A DNA stretch of 64,000 nucleotides from Gaeumannomyces sp. JS-464 (GCA_002197995.1 NGZR01000003.1:3162001-3226000), one strand, 5' to 3'; counted from the stretch's first letter, positions 33,600-43,685 are shown. Translations and numbers: made by a program. Notes: generated by a model not told the origin, from the sequence alone.

Positions 33600-36000
33600 C
33601 AAGCATAGTAGAAAAAAGGTTGGAGTTGGAATTACAAAAAACGTAATTTGGCCGATTGGGGTCGGAATAGTGATTTTTCTAATGCTGGAAATAGCTTTTT
33701 TTAATCCGAAAATTACGCGTTTTTTATGCCCGTTTGTATTAACGACGAGTTTGGCTTATAGCGTTAAAATGCGTGGATTTAATCTTTCCGGCCGTAAAAG
33801 TTATTGCTGCACTTATATCCGGAAAAATCCTTTGCTATTGCTTAATGCTTCGGATTTTGTATTAAACCAATATTAATCCGCAAAAACATAAGAATAAGGC
33901 TTGCCAAATCCCGAGTTTTAGCGCTTATAAATGCGGTAGGTAAAAGCCTTTTTAATTAGGTATGCCGTAACGGAGGTTATAAAATAGCTGCTTTTATAAT
34001 CCTCCTTTTCCTTTATTTTTAATCGTTAAAATTAAAAAATGGCTATTCCTCCTCGTCGGTGCTTTCGGGCTTCACTAATGCGAGGAATTGGGTGTACCTT
34101 TTGCGTGGTTTATTTTTGCCTTTTTTTATGTTTCCATTGCTTTTTAAATCGTCGTTGTTTTTTAAAAAAGTGGCGTGTCGATTTGCAATCCGGCCTTTTG
34201 CAAATCCAGCAACCGCGTATGTATAACGTAAACGGGGCTTATTAAAGGATTTGGGTTTATATGCTTTTTAACTTCCATTATCCTTTTGCGATTTTGTAAT
34301 TTTTAAATTTCCGTTTTACAAAATGGTGCCGGGGGTGCGTGCGTTTTCCTCCATTTGCAAAGTGCTTTTTAATTAGGAAAATAGGCTTTTAAAAGTCCGG
34401 CTGGGATTTATAAAAACGGTTTTAAGCTTCCGGCACGCTTTAAATTGCCCGTAAAGTGCTATAATAACTGGTTTTCGTTTTAAAACGGGCCGAAAGCGCG
34501 TTAACAGCTTGTAGTTTATCCAAAAGGGCTTGCAAAACCTTTATGTTGGATTTGCCTATGTTAGCGATTTTTAAACGGATTGTTTGGAAAATAGTCGAGC
34601 TTTAATCCGTATGGTAATAATCGGTTAACCTCGGTATTAAAGTGCTTTTTAAAAATTATATAAATCTTTCGAAAGGTAGGCTAATGCCGATATATCGGGT
34701 GTACCATTGCTTAGCTTTGCTTTAAAATGCTAAAGAAAAATCGCATGGAGCTATGGAAGTGGTATTTCGAGGTTTCGCATATGGTTGCGAAAAACAAAAT
34801 TTATCGTCCAAAATATCGTATAAATTACCGGAATAGCTGTATTCCTTATCCAGCGTTTTGGAATGCTTTTATTAAGCTTTTATCGATAGTGGCGTTAAAC
34901 CTCCTTAAAAGGGAGTTGCTTATACCGGGACTTTGCACGTGCCGGGGTTCCGTATTAAAGCGTAACGTTATTACAGTTTGTGCTTTTTCGATCGGTGGAA
35001 TGGATTTTCCCGTAATCCTTTTGTTGCATATAGGTTAAAGTGGGATCCGGTGTTGCAATGGGTTTTAAAGATCGGCAAAGCTGGAAATTGATTAATCGGG
35101 CGTTTTGGAATTTGGAAATTAATTAGCCGGGGGTGCTTAAGGAACTGCCGATTAGCTAAATGGTAAAAACCGTCGATTTATAAAAGGATGGCTAAAAGAT
35201 CGATGCGCTTTTTAATACAAGTTTTTAAAAAGGGGGAATTAAGCATCGTATCCGTAAATGAAATTAAAAAGTATTTTCGGAAAATGGCAAATTTTTGGTT
35301 TGCCGGATTTGGTAATCCCTGGATTTTATTTCGGCTATTTTCCTGTTTGCTGGTTTTATTTGGGAGAAAAACGCGGTATGTTTTTTAAGCATCCGGGCGT
35401 CGATTAAATAACTGTTGGTTTAAAACTCGTGCGATTTTGGGAAAAAAGGGCTATAATCCGGTTAATAGGGTTATTTTAAAATTAATCTTATTCGCATAAC
35501 TTGCATAAGTTTTTCGTTAAGCTTCCCTTTTGGCGGACCGGGGATTGGATTTTCGTAATTTTCCAAATGCTTGCGGAAAATTCGAGCGATCCGCTAATCG
35601 AGGTTTTCGAAGTGCGTTGCTTCCCACCTTTCGTAATCCTCGAATACGTCGCTTAAAAGGTTGTTACCATGCGTGTTTCCGTATAAAAGCAGTGTTTTAA
35701 GCATCATACGTTCCGGCGAGCAATGGAAACTTCGTTGGTAATTTTCCGAAGCTGTAAAAGGGGCTTGTTAAAAGGGGATGTTAATGTTTTATGCTAAAAA
35801 TTTGGGGAGTTCGTATCAAAAGCGTGCTTTTTGTAATTATACGTTGCTTATCGCTAAGCTCCTCCGTTATATTCGAAATGTCGGACATGTTATCGGTAGG
35901 GGTTAACGAGCAATATCGTTTGGGTGATCGATTTAGGAGTCCAATCGCTTGCTTTAGGAAGGTGCTTAAAAGGATTACGTAACGCCCTTTCACAGTTGTT
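33600..36000 (-). pseudogene. Copia E gag/N-terminal region (relic)
   Basis: The minus strand at 35993-35781 contains MSDISNITEELSDKQRIITK followed by LLIRTPQIFSIKH, which looks like a polyprotein N-terminus. The rest to about 33.6 kb is AT-rich with no firm domain. It is assigned to gag by position only. Confidence 0.5.
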
Positions 36001-36208
36001 AAATTTTACAAACAAAGTTTAATCGCCTGCTTTAGGAAAGTGCCTTTGTTGTTCGATTAACTCGTGTGTAACGCGCTACCGAGCAGTGGAATACAATTCC
36101 TTTGCTTTTAGGCTTTTCCGTTTAACCCAATCGCTTTAAAAAAAGGTATCGAACGGTTAAACCCTTTACCTTGCTTATTTGTGTTGCCTTTCGAGCAACA
36201 CTAATTAG

Positions 36209-36444
36209 TGTTGGTAGGAGTGGTACTTTTGTAGGCACGGAGATCTCCTAAAAGGAAAGAACAAAGATTTATAAATTTGGAACTGGTATTTGTAGTGATG
36301 CATATCCGTGTAGGAATCTAGTTACAAGAAGGGGATCACAAGATCCCCTTTTGTAGGCTCGTGGGAGCGCACGGCCCGTGGGCCTGCGGCTTTACGAGGC
36401 GTGGGCCCTTTCTGGATGCACGCGCTAGATTACGTGGATTAACA
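36209..36444 (-). repeat. Copia E right LTR (its 5' LTR)
   Basis: 236 bp, TGTTGGTAGGAGTGGTACT..GGATTAACA. It contains GGGGATCACAAGATCCCC as a hairpin stem and GGCCCGTGGGCC. It is followed by CGTTT. Confidence 0.92.
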
Positions 36445-37150
36445 CGTTTGTTAGTTAGCTTAAACCTGTTTTTCCTCCGGAATTTTAATAAAAACCCGGA
36501 AATCGGCTTTAGGCCGGGCGGGAAGGCGGGGCTCCCGGGGTGCACGGTTTTTTAAAGCTTATGCGGGTTGCTAGGGTTGCTAAAGCCCTGTTCGGCCGCC
36601 GCCGCGTAAGTGGTCGGGGGCGGGCGTTACGGGTTAAGCGCGTAAGGTTCCGAGGCCCCGTAGGGGTTTTTTTCCCTTTAGGCCGGCGTTAGCAGGCCGA
36701 AAAGGGCTTGTTTAGCGTATTCGATAAAACAATCCTTCTAGCCGTTAGCTTCGGGGATTGCCTCCAGTGGGAGGGAAGTAATGCCGGCGTCGATAAAACG
36801 GGCGAAGGTTGTGCAAATTAAAGCCGTTTGCTGTTGCTTGCGGCTGTAACTCGCAACAATTTCCTTCGCGGCCGCCGCAGCCGACCCGAAGGGTAGGCGC
36901 GTAGGCCGGGGTTGGGAAAGAAGGGAAAGGAAAGGTAAAAGGCACCTATGCCGGTGCTGCCGTCGTGGTGCCTTCCTGGCCCTGAACGAGCCCTGTTGGG
37001 TGCTGCGAATTCCGCAACGAGGACGGCGTGGTCGGGTGCGCTGACGCGCGGGGGGCCCGGGTGGCAACGACGCGTTCCTCCGGGCCGTTGGGCCGACGAG
37101 GAGGGCGCGCGCCACCCTATTGGCCGAAGGGGGGGCTGTTGGCAACGGCA
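36445..37150 (-). pseudogene. LINE 1 ORF1 (gag-like), upstream part
   Basis: Just before the E insertion the minus strand reads APREPRLPARPKADFRVFIK, then IPEEKQV, a stop where CAA would give Gln, and ANQQ, joining to TGFNIRKAF at 28968. Further upstream at about 36860-36740 is SYSRKQQQTALICTTFARFI, then DAGITSLPLEAIPEANG. A Pro/Ala-rich stretch lies between. The start codon cannot be placed with confidence. Confidence 0.7.
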
Positions 37151-37649
37151 TGTTGCCGTCGCCAGCGCCGTTGGCGGGCGTGGTTGTTGGTGTTGGGTCG
37201 CTAATTGGCGGGTGTTAAGGATTTGTATGCAATTTGGCAGTGTGCACTAACAGCGCAATGCCAAGAATTGGTGAATTCGAGGAAGGTGGGGCCAAATGCG
37301 CAGTGGCTGCGTGCGGCTCCGTTTGATCGCTGGGCATTGCCTGCCAACCATGACGCTGGGGGGGGGGGGGGGGGGTCCAGCCTCATCACCCCACGCCCCC
37401 GCAACAGTTACGGCTCTTGGCCGAGCCACACGCAGCGCTTGTAATAACGTATTGAATTGAGCTTTGCAAAAAGCACGAAGCGCAATATGGTGTCGAAAAG
37501 CAGCAATTTACGTGAGCGGCACCATGTGCGGTTAGAACGTATCTAATTTATTACGGTTTTTTCTGTGCTAGTGCTGCGAAAGTGATGCGTTTCTATGCCC
37601 TTGGACATTTTAACACCCAAAATACTACCCCGCTTTTGCCTCCCCAGAA
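37151..37649. other. Left edge of gene island; no gene seen
   Basis: This is the transition from transposon sequence to GC-balanced sequence. It holds a run of 18 G (37358-37375). Several overlapping open stretches occur on both strands, but none resembles a protein family. Confidence 0.5.
37358..37375 (+). repeat. Homopolymer run of 18 G
   Basis: GCTGGGG..GGGTCCAG with 18 consecutive G. It is unusual in a fungal genome and sits near a composition boundary. It may be genuine or mark an assembly or sequencing problem. Confidence 0.95.
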
Positions 37650-38050
37650 GCAAAACACCCGCTAAGGAATCCCGGCCATTTTGGTGTTGGTGCCACCAAA
37701 AATGAGCTGGCTGCACAACAGGGTTTAACAGGCCATTTGGCTCTGTCTAACCCGCGTTCTCCGACTCCTTTCAACAACGACGTCGGCAACGCAACTGGGC
37801 CAAAAGAGCAGAGAATGGATGGCAACGGTACGCGGGCGCCCATTGCCAGTCGAGGGGAAGGCCTGCGCCCTATCGCCCAGCGCGCGCCTCGCGCGCCTCA
37901 ACCTTCGACAATTGGATTGCTCCAACCTCCGCGCATCACCAGACCACCCTTCGACTTCCTTATCGCCTTCGCCTTGCGAACCTACGAGCCGAACGATTTC
38001 CGAATAGCCGGCCCGGCCGCCAGGTCGGCCCTGGGTCGTCCCAACACGGA
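37650..38050 (+). repeat. Dispersed repeat, little-mutated copy (counterpart of 23050-23530)
   Basis: From GCTAAGGAATCCCGGCCATT through CAACGACGTCGGCAACGCAA, TTGGATTGCTCCAACCTCCG and GAACCTACGAGCCGAACGAT to AATAGCCGGCCCGGCCGCC, this sequence aligns in inverted orientation with 23530-23050. It has indels and mainly C/T-G/A differences. It lies in a 263-codon + strand open stretch (37737-38528) that I do not recognise. The open stretch extends beyond the repeat, so coding status is doubtful. It is either an unrecognised mobile element or a host segment copied into the retroposon at 22.4-23.6 kb. Confidence 0.75.
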
Positions 38051-39087
38051 AACCACCTTCCGCGTGTTCAACAGCTCCTTGCCCGTCTCCGCGACTCAGC
38101 ATCGCTTTTTAACCCATGTCTGGGGCAGAAGGCGGACTAACAAAAGTAGTTTCTCAAGTTGGGTTGTCCACTTGAGTAGGCCGCGTTGGTTTCGCGCGAG
38201 AGAGGACGCAGTTGATGGCCCTCGAAAGGTGCGATGGCCCCGGCGAGCGCGGCGGCTACCTGGAGGCGACTGCGCAGCTCCAGGTTTGGTCGGATGGGCG
38301 GCCGGTCCAGCGAGAGGGCAACCAGCGGCGTTGCTGTCTACAGGTACCTACCTACTTGTGCGCGAAGCATCCTACCCCCCGAGCTGCCAGCTGAGCATCG
38401 GTGATTTTGTCACCAAGCAGCTGACTGCAAAAGAAGCGATGGCGACTGCAGTGTCCTCCAGGGCAGGCTATTCACAATACAGTTGGCCCATACGAAGCCC
38501 CTCATTAGTGAGGTCGGCGGATGCCTAGGTCATGGCAAAGCTCCAGGACGCTCTTTCCCAAGTGATCGTCCTTGTAACTCTAGACAAACATATACGCTAA
38601 ACGGCTTTGGTTGGTGGGGGTACGCGGCTACCTACACAGGATTATAAGGCTCGCATTAACAGTCCTGGTTCCGGTTCAGGCGCTTCCAGCGCATATTGTA
38701 ACAATTTCTTGCGCCGTATTTAAAGGGAATGCGGTGACGATAGCTACAGTAGTTTGCAGGCCTCGAGTTACGGGGGGCACAGACGGAGCCTCGCCACCCA
38801 GGCCCTAATAAGGAATGTCGACTCGACACGCTCGCAGTGGCTTGCTGGCCGATCGACCACACGAGACGAGAAATCGATAAGGGATAAAGCAACAGGGTTT
38901 CGAAGAAAAAATACGATTAAACCGAACAAAAGTGGAAGGGAAAAAAGACCTCCATCGACGTAAAATCCCAAAAAAAGCCGGGGGCAAGTCCATTCCCGCC
39001 TCCCGTATCCTTAGCCAGGAGACTTTGTACAACATTATAAATAACGGGGTCGGCACGTATTTGCCGGCTCGTGGCAACTTAATGCCG
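38051..39087. other. Gene island stretch without a supported gene
   Basis: GC-balanced. Overlapping open stretches on both strands (for example + 38932-39219 from a GTG, - 38805-39191) conflict with each other. The right end overlaps the true 3' end of the ERG6::CDC4 relic. No tRNA-like cloverleaf was noticed. Confidence 0.5.
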
Positions 39088-40176
39088 CTACCTGGGTCGG
39101 GGGACACGTTTATGGGCCGGGGACCCATCGACCAGGATCCGTTTGCCGAGCTCTTCGCCAGGCCTCCCATCGCGGACGGCGCCGAAGTCAAGGATCTAAA
39201 GGGGGAGATCGACTGTTAAGAACAGGAACAGAGCAGAAGCGAGGGCCGCAGCAAGGCTTACCTCGACATAATAACGACCCTTCTTTTGTACGGCAGCGAC
39301 GCAGCGACGCCAATCAAACCCGACCTGCCAAACCTCACCTAGGTCCGTCAGGAGATCCTCGATGCATTCGCCCGTACCAATGTCCCACATCTTAACCGTT
39401 TTTCCACCGCCCGAGATAACTTTGCGCCCGTCGTGCTAAAAACAGCTAACAAGGTCATCAATATGCCCCGTCGTCAGGATTCTCTTGCACTTGCCGTTCT
39501 CCGGATCCCAAATCCGGAGGGCGCCCCTGTGCGAAGATACGAGCCGCTCGTCGCGCAAGTCCAGCCAGAATAAATCCCTATAGCAGTCGAGACTGCGCAG
39601 GCATTCACCCGTTTCGAGGTCCCATATTTTAACCAACCCATCTCTCCAGGCCGAAATGCACCGGTTGCGCTTGTGGTCCAGAATAACAGAAGACAAATAG
39701 TTGCTATGCCCGCGGACGTGTAGCTCCTCGCCCGTGCTGATGCGCCACACCCGCACAGTGCAATCGTAGCCGCCAGATACGAGCGTATCCGAATGGGTCG
39801 AGATGGCCCGCACCGAGAGTGTATGGCCCTGCAGGATACGTAGGAAATAGGGACATTCGGCATCGTTGCCTGGCGGGCCCGTCTGGATGTACTCGTACAG
39901 GTCCGTGGCCAGGTTGTAGTACTGCCGCGTGATGGACGCGTAGTCGGTCCGCCGCGCCTCGCGCGCCTCGGCCGTCTCGCCCTTTGCCGTCCTGTTGTCC
40001 CAGTGCTGGAAGTACTGATCCGCCGCCGCCTGGTTGGCCTCGTGGTCCTTGCGCAGCATGGAGCTGAAGCCGCCCTTGTTGGCCGACGTGTCCTTGTGCA
40101 GGGCCTTTTCGAACGTCATGTCGCGGGCCAGCGCGATGTGCGTTTCGCTCGAGAGCTTTTGGTACTGCTTGGACAT
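39088..40176 (-). pseudogene. ERG6 N-terminus fused in frame to CDC4-like WD40 propeller (one stop)
   Basis: The first ~95 residues match sterol 24-C-methyltransferase (Erg6, ergosterol pathway): [46 protein letters not shown]. They end before the methyltransferase fold. The reading then passes in frame, with no intron at the join, into the C-terminal half of a Cdc4-type F-box/WD40 protein: [71 protein letters not shown] at 39436-39438 replaces the expected Gln before HDGRKVISG. After it come KTVKMWDIGTGE and WQVGFDWRRCVAAVQKKG. A 66-bp intron (39196-39261, GTAAGC..CTTTAG) leads to ILDFGAVRDGRPGEELGKRI and the stop at 39088. No F-box is present. It is probably a pseudogene of a duplication-born chimera; a truncated 246-residue product is possible. 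Confidence 0.85.
39196..39261 (-). other. Intron in the CDC4-like part
   Basis: 66 bp. Minus strand donor GAG|GTAAGC, branch-like CTTAAC, acceptor CCCTTTAG|ATC. Splicing joins YYVE to ILDFGA, the order of the Cdc4/SconB family C-terminus. Its presence shows DNA-level duplication rather than retroposition. Confidence 0.75.
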
Positions 40177-40428
40177 GATGGGCGGCTGCGCTGCAGGCTT
40201 ACAGAGATGGAAGGTAATAGGGATGTGGGAATTGTTGAGTGGTTGAGATGGCGAGATCTACGGAACTGGATGGAAGGACTAGCGCAAAACTTTTATCAAG
40301 ACCTGGGCCCGCCGGCCTCGTCACCTTTTCTTCTACTCTAGCGGGCAACGAGGCTGGCCTTGCATCCTTTTGGTGAGGATAAAAGGCGAAACGATAGGAA
40401 TGAAACAAAGAATTAATACGCGCTGGAA

Positions 40429-41220
40429 TCAGGGGCCGCCCAGAACAGCCGCCAGGCCGTTGCGAAACAGCAGGCGGGCATAAACCTGATGGAATGCAAA
40501 AGCACAGCCAACAGCGGCCTGTCCTCGGAGGATTGCAAGCGTGCGCAAGGTAGCTGATGGTGATCGTCTGGCCGCCGGCGGATGCGGCATTACCTCTGGT
40601 GTCGTCCTTCTGCCTCAGCACGGCGAAGCGATTGACGCCCGCAAAGGTGCTGCGCGGGCCGCTAAGGCCAAACCCGAGGTCGACAAAGGCATCACCAGTT
40701 CCAGCTGAGCTGATGGATGGAACCCTCGCCGCAGCCCCCTGTAGGCCGCTGTCGAGCACCTGGAATGCCCCCCACAGCTTGGAGTGCACAGGTGGCGGCG
40801 AGTCTGCTGGCAGCGACAAGGCGGTATGGAAACTCTCCGCCGCCAACGCCGCCGCCGCGTCCGGATGCTCGATGTGGGCGATGTCGCGGCCGTATACCTT
40901 GTCAACCAGGAACCGCTCGGGCGCGATGACGGCGCCGTAGAAAAAGCCGCGCAAAAAGCGCGCGACGATCTGGCCGTCGCTCAGCCCGCCCAGCGGCGAT
41001 CCGGGCGGGACGCGGATCGCGGTCCAGATGGCCTCGGTGTTGCCCTTGTGCTTGCGCGGATTGACCAGGGCAAAAGCCGGGGAGGCTTTGAAGTCGGGTG
41101 GTGTTTCTGGTGAAGATTGGACGCGGAGCTTGTAGGTCGGGGTGAGGGCCACGGCCACGGCGAGATGTAGCTGCCGCCGGCCAGGCTGGCTGCGCCGAGA
41201 AGGGGGCGGACGAGGGGCAT
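40429..41220 (-). pseudogene. Unidentified conserved fungal protein, broken by frameshifts
   Basis: ATG at 41220 starts MPLVRPLLGAASLAGGSY, hydrophobic and possibly a membrane anchor. The reading must shift frame near 41170 to continue AVAVALTPTYKLRVQSSPET. From there a long clear stretch runs to about 40560: KGNTEAIWTAIRVPPGSPLG, FLRGFFYGAVIAPERF, PVHSKLWGAFQVLDSGLQ, DAFVDLGFG, FAGVNRFAVL, GGQTITISY. Two more shifts reach FHQVYARLLFRNGLAAVLGG and TGA at 40429. I recognise the pattern as a widespread uncharacterised fungal family but cannot name it. Three shifts make it a probable pseudogene, or reflect sequencing errors. It lies between the chimera and the LPMO-like gene, all on the same strand. 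Confidence 0.6.
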
Positions 41221-41570
41221 GGTTGGGGAGGAGTGGTGAGGATAGTGCAGGGAAGAAACGGAGAGTTTCGGCTACGGGTTAGCAGCCGATGGAATATATA
41301 AAGCAGAGGAAGCGGCACGGGCTGATGCTGATAGCGCTGATGGCTGATGCTGATGGCGGATCGGCTAAAACCGGTGTTATCCCTTTTCTAAGCCCGGGCA
41401 TCCCGAAACTTCCTTAGTAAGCCACTACTATTGGAAACCATTTACGAATGTTATTGCGTCACTTTTCTTTTTTAATCCTTATCGGTTTTATTGTTTTTGC
41501 CAGGTACCTAGGTATCCCGCACCATTCTTAAAATACAGGACGACTTATTCCATCCTTCTCCTTTACTTAC
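41221..41570. other. Intergenic; short GCTGAT tandem repeat
   Basis: Between two minus-strand genes. 41318-41360 contains imperfect repeats of GGCTGATGCTGATRGCG. The rest is moderately AT-rich with no open frame of note. Confidence 0.5.
41291..41303 (-). promoter_or_regulatory. Possible TATA element upstream of the 41220 start
   Basis: GGAATATATAAAG on the plus strand (TATATA read from either strand) lies about 75 bp upstream of the ATG at 41220, a usual distance for a fungal core promoter. Position is the only evidence. Confidence 0.3.
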
Positions 41571-42968
41571 TTACCACAAAACAATCAGGGTTAGGCCCAC
41601 CGACTCGCCCTCCAGGGCGCACATAGTGTTATCGGCCAGCGGCTGCGGCTTGATCCAGCGTCCGCCGGTGATGGAGAACATAACGCTCTCGACGCACAGG
41701 AGGTGGCCGTCGGTGCAGCTGCCTGCGGGTGTCTGCGGTTCGTCGGCGTCGGCGGCCGCGCGGTGGGCCTGGCCGGAGTGGCGGAGCGGACGAGGTTGGG
41801 CTAGCGCTGCCCGGGTGGTGCAGATCGTCGTGGTCGTTATGGTCGTCATAGTGCACGTCGTCATGGGCATCTTGGGAGCAGAGCTCGGGGGCGCGCTGGT
41901 CGGTGCGGAAGCCGAAGTGGCAGAGGTCGAGACCGCGGTCGTAGTGGCCGAGCTCGAAGGCGCGCGAGTCGAAAAGGCGGGCGAAGTGGCAGAGGTTGGG
42001 AATGCAGTCGTGGTAGCCGAGCTCGAAAACGCACGAGTGGACGTCGAGGTCGGGGTTGCCGCCGTCGTAGCCGATGGCTTCTCCTCACCGCCAGGCTGCG
42101 TCTTGGTTGGCCGCAGCGGAGGGGCTCCAGCGCCCGAGGTGGCGGTGCCGACGGCTTGGCCGGGGGAGCAGTGCCGCCCTTGTTGTGCGGGTTGCCGTCG
42201 CACGGCTGCGCCTTCGAGGTTCCTCGGGGTGCATTGCTGCCTGGGTGCGGGTACGAGATGGAGACTTGCTGCTCGCGCCTCGTTGGTGCTGCAGCCGCCG
42301 GTCAGGGGTCCGAGGTTGGCGAGAAAGAAGTCCGGGTACGCCGGGCTCTGGCGCTCGCCCAGATATGTCCCCTGGCGCCGCTCCTTGGAGCGGCGGGTCA
42401 ATCCCTTGCCCGCCTTAACGGTGAGGGGCGCGCAGTTCATGTAAATCTCGGGCGAGCCGCCAACGCGGTTGATCCAAATCCATCCGAACGTGTAGTCGCC
42501 GGGGGCGAAGTCGGCAGGGACGGTGAAGCTGAACTTGTCGGGCTGCTAGCCCCCCTCGAGGTTGCCCACCTGGTTGGCTTTGGGGCAGCCGCCCTCGATG
42601 GACTAAATCACCTTAAAGACCGAGTTCTTTGTCGGTGCGAAGCCCTCGGTCAGGCCGAACTGGCACCAGCCTCCGTCGTGCGCCGCATGTCCCAAGAAGG
42701 ACACGGTCGCCGGCTCGCCAATGACCACCTCGGTGGGTGCCCCATCAATCTCGAGCTTGCTGCCGTCGCCTCCGGGCGCCTTGCAGGGGTAGTTGCTGCC
42801 GTCCGTGTCGAAAGGGTTCGTCGGGCCGTAGCCGGTGCCCTTATACGGTCGAGGCTCCGCGAGGGAAACGTGGCGACGATCCAAGCTCCGCGATATAGCC
42901 GACGGCACGCTTGTGAGGTTAAGGGTGATGGCCGCAGCCATGGCCAAAAGGATGTTCTTGGTAACCAT
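41571..42968 (-). pseudogene. Secreted LPMO-like copper oxygenase, two RIP-like stops
   Basis: One frame runs from ATG 42968 to the stop at 41571 (about 465 codons), broken by TAG at 42603-42605 (KVI*SIEGGCP) and 42546-42548 (NLEGG*QPDKF). Both fit CAG-to-TAG. A signal peptide (LLAMAAAITLNL) is followed by SLDRRHVSLAEPRPY: a dibasic site just before a His that would be the first copper ligand. GHAAHDGGWCQFGLT supplies the second His. DYTFGWIWINRVGGSPEIYM and NCAPLTV close the catalytic domain, which is AA11-like in layout. SYPHPGSN appears in another frame near 42245, suggesting a frameshift. A Ser/Thr-rich linker follows, then a Cys-rich tail: CTDGHLLCVESVMFSITGGR. Large + strand open stretches opposite are shadows. 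Confidence 0.75.
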
Positions 42969-43685
42969 AATTGCGGGTTAGCGTAAGTCGGTGGGACGCC
43001 GCAAAAACAGTTGGGCTTGTCGCGAAGAGGTGGGCCGGAAAAAACTTTTCGCTCGTAGTCTGCCGTGGGGAGACAGGTTAAGAGGTAAAGTAGGTGTAGT
43101 GTTATGTCCGACTATAAGGATGGGATAACGGGAAAGTGAGGAGTAACTAAGCATGGTTTAGGTGTGCCTTAAATAAGGAAAACAGATGGGAGTCGAGACG
43201 GCCTAGAGATTGCTGGCAAAAAGAGGGACGGTTTCAAGACGGTGTTATTGTCCTTCAAGGTACAATTGCTGCCTCTTTCCTTGTTGGTCCCGATCCCAAG
43301 GGAACAAAGTGGTTGGCATTGGGCGACCATGGAACCCGAGGCGGCCGGCATGGAGGTAGGCATCGACAGCATAAAGACACTGTTTGGTGGGCTAGCCTCG
43401 AATGGAATGCTCGCGACAGGGCTCGGATAGAAACGTGTATTTGCCTCTTTGATGCTATGTACAATGAGCCAACCGACTCCGCAAGGCCACCGAACGAAGG
43501 CTTTGCCCTTTCGCTATCCGAGCGGTGCCATGCCACCCACGAACCCCTCCGCACAATGCCATAATAAACGAGTGACAAAGAAAAGAATCCTGTGCAAATC
43601 GCGCTTAAGCCCCGAATCCATCGCCCGCCCCTCAGGTGTTATCCAAAAATGAGGTGGCGCCCACACAGCAGCCATGCTTCACCAT
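42969..43685. other. Intergenic between LPMO-like and DUF7888-like genes
   Basis: About 700 bp, presumably the 5' region of the LPMO-like gene and the 3' region of the secreted-protein gene. Small conflicting open stretches occur on both strands, none family-like. No repeat was noticed. Confidence 0.5.

Larger units (their letters stand above)
28974..36444 (-). mobile_element. E: Ty1/copia retrotransposon, minus strand, inside LINE ORF1
   Basis: The 236-bp LTRs are at 28974-29209 and 36209-36444. They start TGTTRRTAGGAGTGGTACT and end GGATTAACA. The target duplication is CGTTT at 28969-28973 and 36445-36449. Coding direction is minus: gag-like start near 35990, integrase at 33204-33007, RT at about 32050-31400, RNase H at about 31100-30700. 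This integrase-before-RT order defines copia. Total 7471 bp. Internal coding is full of stops. Confidence 0.92.
23566..37150 (-). mobile_element. LINE copy 1 (Tad1-type non-LTR retrotransposon), split by copia E
   Basis: Minus-strand order: ORF1 (about 37150-36445, then 28973-27678), ORF2 (about 27610-24000: endonuclease, RT, RNase H, cysteine-rich C-terminus), a 3' untranslated region, and a (TTAC)n tail at 23566-23580. Copia E (28974-36444) interrupts ORF1. Removing E and one CGTTT restores a continuous reading across the join. The 5' boundary is uncertain; composition becomes host-like near 37.2 kb. Confidence 0.88.

Noticed and set aside
37737..38528. 263-codon + strand open stretch
   Set aside because: GC-rich region gives long open frames by chance; only its first part is a dispersed repeat and no conserved protein was recognised, so it is not called a gene.
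38932..39219. 96-codon + strand stretch that looks protein-like
   Set aside because: Starts at GTG just after stops, has no upstream exon, and overlaps on the opposite strand the better supported C-terminus of the CDC4-like relic.
39436..40176. An intact ERG6 gene
   Set aside because: Only the N-terminal ~95 residues are present; the SAM-binding fold is absent and WD40 repeats follow.
41626..42444. 272-codon + strand open stretch opposite the LPMO-like gene
   Set aside because: Val/Ala/Glu-rich shadow of the Ser/Thr-rich linker and tail on the minus strand; no family pattern.
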